DNA from: Methanothrix harundinacea
GTDB taxonomy: Archaea > Halobacteriota > Methanosarcinia > Methanotrichales > Methanotrichaceae
Direction: 5' to 3'
NCBI GenBank assembly: GCA_002506535.1
Contig: DAXT01000004.1
Span: 75,381-139,380 of the forward strand
Length of the DNA: 64,000 nt
Below, one piece after another: positions 56,325 to 63,468 of the stretch (within the stretch, counting starts at the first letter, position 1; every line of letters begins with the position of its first letter). The notes below the pieces were generated by a model. That model saw only the letters and a program-made list of their open reading frames with translations. It had not been told where the DNA came from and did no database searches. The translations under genes were made by a program, and so were the position numbers.

Positions 56325-56588
56325 ATGCGCATCGAGATCACAGCACTTTTGGACCAGGACGTATACACCCAGAAGGGGATCTTCGTCGGAAGGGTCGACG
56401 ATGTGGTCCTCGATCCGGATGTAGGCGAGGTGAGCGGCCTTGCCCTGGGAAACCTGAACAAGTCCTTCCTCGACCTCAAGGGGAAGGGGATAATAATACC
56501 CTATCAGGGGGTCACCGCCGTCGGGGACATCATAATCACCAAGCACTTCGGCACCATGCCTTACAGCGATGAGAAGAAGGACCGATAG
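56325..56588 (+). CDS. PRC-barrel domain protein
   Basis: This 87-residue single PRC-barrel (beta-barrel) protein has DQDVYTQKGIFVGRVDDVVLDPDVGEVSGLALG and then IIIPYQGVTAVGDIIIT near the end. PRC-barrels occur in RimM, photosynthetic reaction centre H subunits and many small archaeal proteins, where their role is mostly unknown; RNA processing and cell division roles have been reported for some archaeal members. Its 3' end overlaps the start of the Thg1-like gene by 20 nt in another frame, which implies co-expression. Confidence 0.85.
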   Translation: MRIEITALLDQDVYTQKGIFVGRVDDVVLDPDVGEVSGLALGNLNKSFLDLKGKGIIIPYQGVTAVGDIIITKHFGTMPYSDEKKDR

Positions 56589-57384
56589 CCGGGAGGTCTA
56601 CGCCGACCTGCGGGTCCGGGGACCCCTGGTGGTGAGGGCCGACGGCAGGGGATTTGGAAAGATCCTCCGGGAGGCGGAGAAGCCCTACGATATGAAATTC
56701 GCGACGGCGATGGCGGCGGCCGCGAGGACGTTCGTCGAGGGGTCGGGGCTCTGCCCCGCCCTCGCCTTCACCTTCTCCGACGAGATCAACCTCCTCTTCC
56801 CGGCTGCCCCCTTCCGCGGCCGGCTGGAGAAGATCGACTCGGTGGTGGCGGGGTCCCTCTCCGGCCACCTCTCCATCGGCCTGGGGCGGGCCGTGGCCAT
56901 GGACGCGAGGGCGATCCCCCTCTGCCCCGGCGAGATCAGCGGGTACTTCGCCGAAAGGCAGGACGAGGCCTGGAGAAACCACGTCTTCTCGTCCGGCTTC
57001 TACGCCCTCATCGATGAGGGGAGAAGGCCGAAGGAGGCGATGGATCTCCTCCAGGGGATGAAGGAGGCCGAGATCCACGAGATGCTCTTTTGCCGGGGGA
57101 CCAACCTCGCCAAGAGCCCGGCGTGGCAGAGGCGGGGGATCCTGATCCGACGGATAAAAGAGGATGAGGATTTGGCCAGAGGAGAGAGGGCGGTGAGGGA
57201 AAAGGTGATGGGGGATGAGAGATGGGAGAAAAGAGGGGACGAAAGAGCGGATAGAGAAGGACGGATCGGAAGAGAGGGTGGGGGCGAAAGGAGGATCAGG
57301 AGGATCGTCGAGGACTGGGAGCCGCCCCTCTTCCGGTCGGAGGAGGGTAAAAGCCTCCTCGAAGGGACGATCTGCGGTCATTAG
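56569..57384 (+). CDS. Thg1-like tRNA guanylyltransferase (3'-5' polymerase)
   Basis: This 271-residue enzyme of the Thg1/TLP family adds nucleotides in the reverse 3'-5' direction to tRNA 5' ends. The catalytic acidic pair sits in VVRADGRGFGK (Asp25, Gly26) and FSDEINLLF (Asp71, Glu72). GEISGYFAERQDEAWRNHVFSSGFYAL is the conserved C-terminal half of the catalytic domain. Residues about 200-245 are an exceptional run of charged residues (Arg/Glu/Lys/Gly), likely a disordered insertion. It overlaps the PRC-barrel gene by 20 nt and is followed after 12 nt by an Hfq-like gene, so the three may act on RNA together. Confidence 0.88.
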   Translation: MRRRTDSREVYADLRVRGPLVVRADGRGFGKILREAEKPYDMKFATAMAAAARTFVEGSGLCPALAFTFSDEINLLFPAAPFRGRLEKIDSVVAGSLSGHLSIGLGRAVAMDARAIPLCPGEISGYFAERQDEAWRNHVFSSGFYALIDEGRRPKEAMDLLQGMKEAEIHEMLFCRGTNLAKSPAWQRRGILIRRIKEDEDLARGERAVREKVMGDERWEKRGDERADREGRIGREGGGERRIRRIVEDWEPPLFRSEEGKSLLEGTICGH

Positions 57385-57396
57385 GAGGTGATTGTG

Positions 57397-57648
57397 ATGT
57401 TCATTGAGACGATAAGAGAGGGAGAGGAAGAGACGAAGAAGGAGACGGCGAAGCCTAAGCAGTTCATCCCCAAGGCCATCGGCCAGAAGGTGACGATCAG
57501 GCTGATGGACGGAAGGCCCCTGATAGCGAAGCTTGAGGCGCAGAACAACTACGAGCTCCTCCTGGACGTAGGTAAGGGAAAGAAGATCATCGTCTTCAAG
57601 CACGCCATCGGGACCCTGGAGTACGAGGCCCAGGACGAGGGCAGGTGA
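57397..57648 (+). CDS. Hfq-like Sm-fold RNA-binding protein
   Basis: This 83-residue protein has an Sm/Hfq fold over residues about 25-80: KQFIPKAIGQKVTIRLMDGRPLIAKLEAQNNYELLLDV, then KKIIVFKHAIGTLEYE. The final block matches the YKHAIST motif of Hfq, in the same position, which binds RNA and closes the hexamer. Archaeal Hfq-like proteins are known from a few methanogens, so this is a reasonable assignment but not a confirmed orthologue. AGGAGGTG lies 6 nt before the ATG at 57397. It is convergent with the cysteine-cluster gene (9-nt gap). Confidence 0.8.
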   Translation: MFIETIREGEEETKKETAKPKQFIPKAIGQKVTIRLMDGRPLIAKLEAQNNYELLLDVGKGKKIIVFKHAIGTLEYEAQDEGR

Positions 57649-57657
57649 AAGGGCGGT

Positions 57658-58317
57658 CTACCTACCCCTGGAAAGCCTGAGGCGGCGGCCGAGAGCCCCC
57701 GGGATCTCGGACCACCCGATCTCGCGGACGCCATGGCTGTCGTGGACGACGCATCTGCCGAAAGGCGACGGCTCGCCCCTCTCGAACTCCTCGTACTCCC
57801 TGACCAGATCTATCGCCTCTCTGATCTCGACGATCTGCCTTCTTTTCAGAAGCTCGGCCAGGATCAGAGAGTCCTCGGTCCCGATCTCCCCTCCGAGCCC
57901 CCGGCACTCCGACCAGCGGAGACGGCCCTCATCCAGGTAAAAGGGGTAGGTCTTGCAGAGGAGGGGGCTCACACCGTAGATCCGGCAGCCTTTCTCAGAA
58001 TAGTACTTGCAGTCCCGGCCCGTTTTTCTCAAACGCCACTCCAGGGTGTGAAAGTTCCCCTCGCAGTCCCACTCGCCCTCTTCGGGCGGCCCGGCAGTTT
58101 CAAGCCAGCTATCCCCGGTTTCTGCCATGATCGCCCTGATCTCGAAGGGGAAGACGGCGACGCTGTTCTCCTCGCCCTGGCAGCAGTCGCCGCACCGCCG
58201 GCACCGAAAGCCGATCTGCATTATTTCGCGGGCGATGGTCTCCAAGGAGAGGCTCTCGGCCCCCTCCAGCTGAGACTCGATGTCGGCCAGGATCTCGCCC
58301 TTATCAGCTCGGTTCAA
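57658..58317 (-). CDS. YkgJ-type cysteine-cluster protein
   Basis: This 219-residue protein has the Fe/Zn cysteine-cluster signature FRCRRCGDCCQGEENSVAVFP (CxxCGxCC) near residue 38, and further cysteines in the DCKYYSEKGCRIYGVSPLLCKTYPFYL block. This is the usual pattern of the YkgJ/UPF0153 family, of unknown function but predicted to hold a metal cluster. It follows guaA subunit A after 5 nt and is probably cotranscribed. A regulatory or metal-chaperone role is a guess. It is convergent with the Hfq-like gene. Confidence 0.85.
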   Translation of the reverse strand: MNRADKGEILADIESQLEGAESLSLETIAREIMQIGFRCRRCGDCCQGEENSVAVFPFEIRAIMAETGDSWLETAGPPEEGEWDCEGNFHTLEWRLRKTGRDCKYYSEKGCRIYGVSPLLCKTYPFYLDEGRLRWSECRGLGGEIGTEDSLILAELLKRRQIVEIREAIDLVREYEEFERGEPSPFGRCVVHDSHGVREIGWSEIPGALGRRLRLSRGR

Positions 58318-58322
58318 CGGCC

Positions 58323-58874
58323 CTATCTCCGTTCCCGGCAGAGTTCGATGAAGTTCTCCAGGAGCCTGGTCCCTCCCTCGGTGTGGACGACCTCAGGATG
58401 CCACTGGACGCCGTAGAGGGGGCGCGTCTCATGGCGCATCGCCTCGATCTCGCAGACCTGCGACCTCGCAAGGACCCGAAACTGCTGCGGCAGGAGGACC
58501 ACCTGGTCGGCATGGGAGGCCCATGTCCTGATCCTAGGGGGGAGCCCCTTCAGGATATCGTCTTCCTCTATGACCTCTACCTCCACCTCGGCGTACCCGC
58601 CGACCGCCCCCTTCTCGACCCGTCCCCCGAAGGTCTCGGCCATCACCTGCAAGCCCAGGCAGATACCCAGGATCGGGAGGTCGAGCTTCGTCAGGTACTC
58701 CCTGCATTCTCCGGCCCTGGCGAGGGTGGGTCCCCCGCCGAGGATCAGCCCGTCGGCCTCGATCTCCTCTGCCGGCGTCTGGTTGGAGATGATCCTCGCG
58801 GGGACGATCTCCCTTATGCTCCGGTGGATCAGGTGGTTGAACTGACCGTAGTTGTTTACGACAAAAACTTCCAT
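58323..58874 (-). CDS. guaAa: GMP synthase subunit A (glutamine amidotransferase)
   Basis: This 183-residue class I glutamine amidotransferase supplies ammonia to subunit B. The catalytic triad is Cys in GICLGLQVMAETFGG with His and Glu in YGVQWHPEVVHTEGG, all at the usual spacing. GGGPTLARAGECREYL follows the N-terminal VVNNYGQFNHLIHRSI. The two GMP synthase subunits are encoded 6 kb apart in this window, which is typical of archaea. It is upstream of the cysteine-cluster gene on the same strand. A longer upstream extension lacks homology. Confidence 0.93.
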   Translation of the reverse strand: MEVFVVNNYGQFNHLIHRSIREIVPARIISNQTPAEEIEADGLILGGGPTLARAGECREYLTKLDLPILGICLGLQVMAETFGGRVEKGAVGGYAEVEVEVIEEDDILKGLPPRIRTWASHADQVVLLPQQFRVLARSQVCEIEAMRHETRPLYGVQWHPEVVHTEGGTRLLENFIELCRERR

Positions 58875-58995
58875 TATTGACCCGGCATATCCGGCCCTTA
58901 GATGATAAACCTTACACCTTGGGCCAGACATCTCAGATCAGGTCCGGCCTCGCCCGGTCCCGTCGACCCCTCGTCAATACGGGCCATCTATCCTG

Positions 58996-59682
58996 TCAGA
59001 CGAGCCGCTCTATCTCCTCGGGCCCTTCGAGGACGGTAAACCCCGGGATCGCCCTCAGCCGCTCAATATTCTCCCTGTCCAGGGGCCTCGTCACGACTGT
59101 GATATCTACCTTCCTTATAGCGCCACTGGGGCAGAGATCCTCGCAGATGCCGCAGCCGTCGCAGATAACAAGGTCGATCTGCTCCCCGATCGCCCCCTCT
59201 GGACAGCCCCTCCGGGGCTCGCAGACCTCGCACCCCTCGCATAGATCCCTATCGATGGAGTAGGGGGGCTCGGTCTGGGACCTATCCAAGACGTCGGTGG
59301 GGAGGACGTAGACGGGAACCCCCGCCTTGTTGGCGAGGGCGGCGGCGTTCGTCGGCAGGGTGTCAGCGATGCCACAGACGATCTTGGCGACGGTGTTGGC
59401 GGTGGCGGGGGCGATGATCAATAGGTCGAACCTATTCATCATGAACCTCCCGGCCCTGGGGCTGCTCGCCCCCTCCTCCCGCTCCAGAAATACCTCCTCC
59501 AGGTACCCTCCCCCCGAGATCTCCGACAGCCGATCGAAGAGGCCGTACATCCTCGCGACCTCTTCTCCGGCCCGGGAGACGAAGGTGCAGACCCTGTTAC
59601 TTTGCGAGACCAGCCTCATCGCCGCCACGCTCTCGGCCAGGTAGTGGCCTGCCCCGGTGACAGCCCAGGCGACGTTCTTCAT
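58996..59682 (-). CDS. DmrX-like flavoprotein (dihydromethanopterin reductase, acceptor type) with ferredoxin domain
   Basis: This protein of about 228 residues has an N-terminal flavoprotein domain (VAWAVTGAGHYLAES at the start, FDLLIIAPATANTVAKIVCGIADTLPTNAAAL around 85-115) and a C-terminal two-cluster ferredoxin domain. The ferredoxin has two cysteine sets: DLCEGCEVCEPRRGCPEGAI and ICDGCGICEDLCPSGAI. This architecture matches archaeal DmrX, which reduces dihydromethanopterin to tetrahydromethanopterin in cofactor synthesis. GGAGG lies upstream; ATGs at 59694 and 59682 are both possible. It is divergent from fae, so two tetrahydromethanopterin-linked genes share the intergenic region. Confidence 0.85.
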   Translation of the reverse strand: MKNVAWAVTGAGHYLAESVAAMRLVSQSNRVCTFVSRAGEEVARMYGLFDRLSEISGGGYLEEVFLEREEGASSPRAGRFMMNRFDLLIIAPATANTVAKIVCGIADTLPTNAAALANKAGVPVYVLPTDVLDRSQTEPPYSIDRDLCEGCEVCEPRRGCPEGAIGEQIDLVICDGCGICEDLCPSGAIRKVDITVVTRPLDRENIERLRAIPGFTVLEGPEEIERLV

Positions 59683-59772
59683 CGATCGACTCATCCTCCG
59701 AAGAGACGGACCGACCGGCTCCGGCCGGCGTTCGACGGGTCCGGGATCCTCTCCGAAGGCCACCTCTCTCAA

Positions 59773-59854
59773 GAAAATATATAAAACATAGTACCGAAGC
59801 TACGAGAAGAGACTGACCGTTGTAGACCGTTATCAATCCCGGGGAGATAGAAAG
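59773..59854 (+). promoter_or_regulatory. Divergent promoter region between DmrX-like gene and fae
   Basis: AAAATATATAAAAC (about 59774-59788) is a strong TATA box; on the plus strand it would start transcription near 59812, giving fae a leader of about 40 nt ending with GGGGAGATAG. On the minus strand AT-rich sequence in the same place could serve the flavoprotein gene. Confidence 0.5.
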
Positions 59855-60361
59855 ATGACTCATCATTTCGAAAACGCCCTCATAGGAGAGGCGCTTGCTG
59901 GAGAGGGACCGGAGATCGCCCACATCGACCTCGTCATAGGAAGGAAGGGGACCGCCGTCGAGGAGGCCTTCGTCGCCGCCCTCGCGTCGCCGAGGATGGG
60001 CCATACCCCACTCCTGGCGGTCCTGGAGCCGAACCTCATAACAAAGCCCGCCACTCTGATGGTGAACAAGGTAACGATCACGAACGCCACCCAGGCGCTT
60101 CTGATGTATGGTCCCGCTCAGGCGGCGGTGGCCAAGGCGGTGATGGACTCTGTCGCCGATGGGACTATCCCAGAGGATGAGGCCGAGGACCTCCTCATCA
60201 TAGTCTCGGTCTTCATCCAGTGGGACGCCGAAGACAAAAAGAAGGTCCGCGACTACAACTATAGGGCGACGAAGCTCGCCATTGAAAGAGCGATTAAAGG
60301 CGAGCCGACGGTTAAAGAGGCGCTGGCGAAGAAGGAGACGGCAAAACATCCCTTCGCCTGA
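59855..60361 (+). CDS. fae: Formaldehyde-activating enzyme
   Basis: This 168-residue enzyme condenses formaldehyde with tetrahydromethanopterin to form methylene-tetrahydromethanopterin. Family marks are GEALAGEGPEIAHIDLVIGRKGTAVEEAF (with the catalytic His in AHIDLV), AASPRMGHTPLLAVLEPN-like sequence, KPATLMVNKVTI and GPAQAAVAKAVMDSV. It is a stand-alone Fae, not the Fae-Hps fusion. It may start with the ATG at 59855. A T-tract at about 60365-60376 (TCTCTTTTTTTG) ends the unit. In a methanogen it can detoxify formaldehyde or link pentose metabolism to C1 metabolism. Confidence 0.93.
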   Translation: MTHHFENALIGEALAGEGPEIAHIDLVIGRKGTAVEEAFVAALASPRMGHTPLLAVLEPNLITKPATLMVNKVTITNATQALLMYGPAQAAVAKAVMDSVADGTIPEDEAEDLLIIVSVFIQWDAEDKKKVRDYNYRATKLAIERAIKGEPTVKEALAKKETAKHPFA

Positions 60362-60522
60362 ACTTTCTCTTTTTTTGCAGCTCTGCAGGCTTCTGCAGAA
60401 GGCGAATTCCGCCGGGATCGGTCGTCCGTCAAACATCGGCGGCCCGCCCCGTAGGAAGCTGCGGTGAATTAAAATCAAAATAAACAAAAGGTTTATCTAG
60501 AATTCAACTGATAATATCTGGC

Positions 60523-61647
60523 ATGGATCAACGTCGAAGATTCTACATCGTATCTGCAGCTATTCTCATTATTCTAATGATCTTCGCCGTATATATCACA
60601 AAAGATTTTTTACCAGCCATTCTGTTGGGCTTTTTCCTGGCATTTATTTTGGATCCTGTTTTTATGTATCTAACGAAGCATGTCGGTCACCACCGTCGGG
60701 CATCAGCTCTTGTTTCCATGTTAATAATATTTTTTATACTTGTATTTGTAGTCTTTGTAGCAGCCGATGCGCTCATTGAGGAGATGTCGAACTTGCTGGG
60801 GCTAGGTGGCGTCGCCTATCTTCAGATACTGTCATCCAACTTTTCCAGCGCCATCAATGTCTTGGCAGACACGTACATACCAGGTCAGGCTGCAGATTAC
60901 GTGAAGGCGATAGGCGACATTCCCACCGCCCTCATTTCAATGGTGCAACCAGTTTTACAGGACCGCGTCATCAGCTTCGCATCACATTTGCCCATATACT
61001 TTGCCCAAATTTTGCTGGCGATAATTTTCACCTATTACTTCCTGGTTGACGGCAGATGGATAATAAAAGAATTTGTGGGGCTGCTTCCTGAAGATGATGT
61101 CGTAGCTCATTTCCTTCAGGAGCTGAACATGATCTATGCGAGCCTTTTCCGGGTATTTTTCGTAATCGCTCTGCTTATAGGTACTATAGGCGCGATCGGA
61201 TTCCAATTGTTTGGGATACCCTATCCTTTACTTTTTGGCATGATAATAGCTGTTGCGGCCCTGGTCCCCATATTAGGACCGGAAACGATCTTTGGGCCGT
61301 TCGCTCTGTATTACATATTGACTGGGGACTATACCAGAGGCATAGCGCTAATAGCCTTCGGAATGATCTTCCTCGTAATAATCCCCAATAACCTGATTCT
61401 TCCACGTCTGGCATCAGTGCGCGCTTCCATCCACCCCCTGATCACCCTCACGGCATTTACAGCGCCAATCTTTGCCATAGGGTTCATGGGCGTGATCGTC
61501 GGGCCCGCAGTCTACGGTTTTATCCTCGCAGCTTACAGAACTATGGTATACATGCGCGAGATAAAAACGTCTGTACCGGACGGAGTAGATTCTTCCGAGG
61601 TTGCAGAGAGCCACTCCGGCGATCTAATTCCAGACAGGCTCCATTAG
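60523..61647 (+). CDS. AI-2E/PerM-type membrane transporter
   Basis: This 374-residue polytopic membrane protein has about eight helices and the AI-2E (PerM/TqsA) family pattern. This includes GFFLAFILDPVFMYLTK near residue 40, the long middle hydrophilic segment, and the C-terminal LFGMIIAVAALVPILGP, FLVIIPNNLILPRLA and HPLITLTAFTAPIFAIGFMGVIVGP blocks. Substrates in the family range from signalling molecules to Na+/H+; none can be assigned. Codon use and base composition are AT-richer than the genes to its left. The C-terminal tail is hydrophilic. Confidence 0.85.
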   Translation: MDQRRRFYIVSAAILIILMIFAVYITKDFLPAILLGFFLAFILDPVFMYLTKHVGHHRRASALVSMLIIFFILVFVVFVAADALIEEMSNLLGLGGVAYLQILSSNFSSAINVLADTYIPGQAADYVKAIGDIPTALISMVQPVLQDRVISFASHLPIYFAQILLAIIFTYYFLVDGRWIIKEFVGLLPEDDVVAHFLQELNMIYASLFRVFFVIALLIGTIGAIGFQLFGIPYPLLFGMIIAVAALVPILGPETIFGPFALYYILTGDYTRGIALIAFGMIFLVIIPNNLILPRLASVRASIHPLITLTAFTAPIFAIGFMGVIVGPAVYGFILAAYRTMVYMREIKTSVPDGVDSSEVAESHSGDLIPDRLH

Positions 61648-61787
61648 CCGATGCCGAGCTGCTGGATGGCGGCTCTGCGCCGCTTACACCCTGTTGGAGG
61701 CTTGAATATTCGACCCTCTGCAGAGGGAGAGCCTGTCGAGAGATCGGAGCACCAAACTCAGTGAAGCAGGAAGCACTGCCCGTTTAG
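61648..61787 (+). mobile_element. Probable 3' remnant of an IS200/IS605-type element (tnpB C terminus)
   Basis: Read in frame, this stretch gives a Leu-Leu-Asp-Gly-Gly-Ser-Ala-Pro-Leu-Thr-Pro start and ends with ...KQEALPV and a stop at 61785-61787. The low-complexity Ser/Gly/Pro tail and the terminal KQEA motif, just before a GC-rich short stem, resemble the end of TnpB-family ORFs. No transposase domain, zinc ribbon or second gene remains. The assignment is tentative, based on the C-terminal pattern only. Confidence 0.35.
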
Positions 61788-61800
61788 GGACAAGGGAAAG

Positions 61801-61834
61801 AGTCATACTTCGATTGAAAGAGTCATACTTCGAC
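61801..61834. repeat. Direct repeat at the 3' end of the ribbon-helix-helix gene
   Basis: AGTCATACTTCGA occurs twice, at 61801-61813 and 61821-61833, 20 nt apart. The second copy contains the stop codon of the small gene. It looks like a short local duplication, possibly left by the neighbouring insertion event. Confidence 0.6.
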
Positions 61835-61978
61835 TTTGATACCACGCCTCTCGAAGAACTCTTCCAAGGCCTCTTCTACTACCTGGCTTTGAGCATTCAG
61901 GCTGCTTTTGGTTTTTACGGTATAAACCTTCAGGGTTTTGGCCATCGAATCAGATAGTGTCAATGTAGTCTTGGGCAC
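61823..61978 (-). CDS. Small ribbon-helix-helix DNA-binding protein
   Basis: This 51-residue protein, read directly from the minus strand, starts with GTG at 61978. The sequence PKTTLTLSDSMAKTLKVYTVKTKSSLNAQSQVVEEALEEFF matches the ribbon-helix-helix layout: an N-terminal beta strand that inserts into the major groove, helix A and helix B with QSQVVEEALEEFF. A TATATATC element about 25-30 nt upstream gives a leaderless start. It could be an antitoxin-type regulator; no toxin gene lies adjacent on either side, so it is orphaned here. Confidence 0.7.
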   Translation of the reverse strand: MPKTTLTLSDSMAKTLKVYTVKTKSSLNAQSQVVEEALEEFFERRGIKVEV

Positions 61979-62153
61979 AAATCTAGACTATTGAGCTTAA
62001 GATATATACAAATTCCGGTACTTTAACACTGCGGAGTTTTAAGATTTAGGTACCAAAAGCTATTTATTCGATGGAACCGAATTAGGTAATTGAGGGATAG
62101 ACGGCCTTCGAAGAATCAGGTCGAAGGTAGTATATTGTCGGAGATGTTAACAA

Positions 62154-62888
62154 ATGCGATACAGCAAAATTTTGCTATCTACGATAGCACTAATATGCCT
62201 TTCGTTACAGGCATGCGGACAACTGGGATCGGGCGGAATGGGGTCCAGTGGAGATTGGCTCAGCCCCGACATCAACCGTATCGGTTTCAGGAGTAGTGAC
62301 TCAGGGATATCCGGAATGGTGCAGTGGCTCGACCGGCCCGTTCCCGTCTTCCCCTGGTACAGCTCGGCAGATAAATTCTATACCGAAAGAATTCCTGAGA
62401 CTTACTTCTCTCCCTACCAGGAGTACTATACAAGAACAGGGTACTATGTAGAATTAGGGACACCTGCCCCCGCGACGGGCGGAGTAATAACTGATCCTGC
62501 CACGTTCGATATTGCGACGGCAACACCTTCCAACGTATATTACGGCGCAGGTCTGGGATTGCCATACTCTCAGTATTTGACCCTCGCTCCCTCCTTGACC
62601 AATGACCTCTGGATTCGAGGAGAAGCGAATTGGACGCAATATGTGGTATGCCCGATTGGAAGCTATCTGCAACTGGTTGCCGATGTGCCCATCGAAGGAC
62701 GTGCAGGATTCTACGAGGTAGTTCAGGGCGACACAACCGCTCCGAGGTACAAGACGTATCAGTTCTCTGAAGGGTATAACACCATGGACTTCTACGCAGA
62801 CCAGGTTGGAAGACACATGCTCTACTTTGTGATTAACAACCAACCGAGCAACGTAGTCATCGTGGATGTGTTCACCCCGGCAACGTAA
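62154..62888 (+). CDS. Lipoprotein with a C-terminal domain shared with the DUF333 protein
   Basis: This 244-residue exported lipoprotein has the lipobox LQAC (Cys21) after a hydrophobic signal segment, followed by a Gly/Ser-rich linker. Residues about 35-110 are rich in Tyr, Ser and Pro without a recognised fold. Residues about 151-240 align with residues 274-363 of the gene at 7224-8387: LW-I/V, PxG, P-x-xG, GY, GR-x-M and PSNVV-(I/F)-(V/I)DV occur in the same order. GGAGAT lies 8 nt before the ATG at 62154. Composition is AT-rich. A long hairpin follows at 62916-62954. Function unknown; envelope location likely. Confidence 0.75.
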   Translation: MRYSKILLSTIALICLSLQACGQLGSGGMGSSGDWLSPDINRIGFRSSDSGISGMVQWLDRPVPVFPWYSSADKFYTERIPETYFSPYQEYYTRTGYYVELGTPAPATGGVITDPATFDIATATPSNVYYGAGLGLPYSQYLTLAPSLTNDLWIRGEANWTQYVVCPIGSYLQLVADVPIEGRAGFYEVVQGDTTAPRYKTYQFSEGYNTMDFYADQVGRHMLYFVINNQPSNVVIVDVFTPAT

Positions 62889-62915
62889 GGATAAATGCCG
62901 CCAACATAGATATGA

Positions 62916-62954
62916 GGATGAGTGGAACAAATCCTTGATATGTTCCACTCATCC
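62916..62954 (+). terminator. 14-bp perfect hairpin between lipoprotein gene and DUF1328 gene
   Basis: Perfect 14-bp arms GGATGAGTGGAACA (62916-62929) and TGTTCCACTCATCC (62941-62954) enclose an 11-nt loop. The stem ends just before the AGGAG ribosome site of the next gene. It is probably a terminator for the lipoprotein gene, or an attenuator controlling the DUF1328 gene. Confidence 0.55.
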
Positions 62955-62968
62955 AGGAGTTTATAAAA

Positions 62969-63124
62969 ATGGCAGACTTGATCGGCTTGGCTATAGCGTT
63001 CTTCGTTTTGGCCCTCATAGCGGCGGTATTGGGAGCACGTGGAGTTGCGGGCCTATCGATGGATATCGCCAAATGGCTCGTTATAATATTCGTCATATTG
63101 GCGATAATATCGCTGATACTGTAA
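62969..63124 (+). CDS. DUF1328 small membrane protein
   Basis: This 51-residue protein consists of two hydrophobic helices joined by a Gly-rich turn (LIGLAIAFFVLALIAAVLGARGVAG, then MDIAKWLVIIFVILAIISLIL). The length and pattern are those of the DUF1328 family, found in many bacteria and archaea and sometimes linked to envelope stress, with no proven function. GGAG lies about 11 nt before the ATG at 62969. It is cotranscribed or coupled through the hairpin just upstream. Short reading frames of this size are easily missed. Confidence 0.75.
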   Translation: MADLIGLAIAFFVLALIAAVLGARGVAGLSMDIAKWLVIIFVILAIISLIL

Positions 63125-63468
63125 GAGATTAGCGACACAATCTATTACCATTAAAGCATTCAGAAAAGGAGTGAGGGGCACGATCCAAAAGAGAGCAAAA
63201 TAATACTCCACATTCTTTCCCTATCTCTATGATGTTCGTTAAGGTTGGTCGGATTTGGATTTATTCATCCGACAAACTTTATTATCAGGAGATACTAATA
63301 GGTTAATTTGTATATCAATAACCGACTTACATCTAGTTCACGTGAAACGAGGGTTACAGCATATAGCCCCGACGGGACCCTGATGTGAAAAATAGCTACT
63401 TAAAATCAAAAGTCACCGATTCCAAAGAGAGAATGAATTTGTAGATCCAAACCAGGGTGGTATTTGAG
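63125..63468 (+). promoter_or_regulatory. Upstream region of the second repeat-protein gene
   Basis: This 344-nt spacer has no gene. It contains the second copy of the promoter block (GGGACCC, 5-nt spacer, TGAAAAATAGCTACTTAAA; 63371-63406), matching 54151-54186. Further upstream a TTCAC motif with nearby ATGAAAC/GTGAAAC resembles the sequence before the first copy, so homology may extend over 60 nt or more. Confidence 0.5.
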
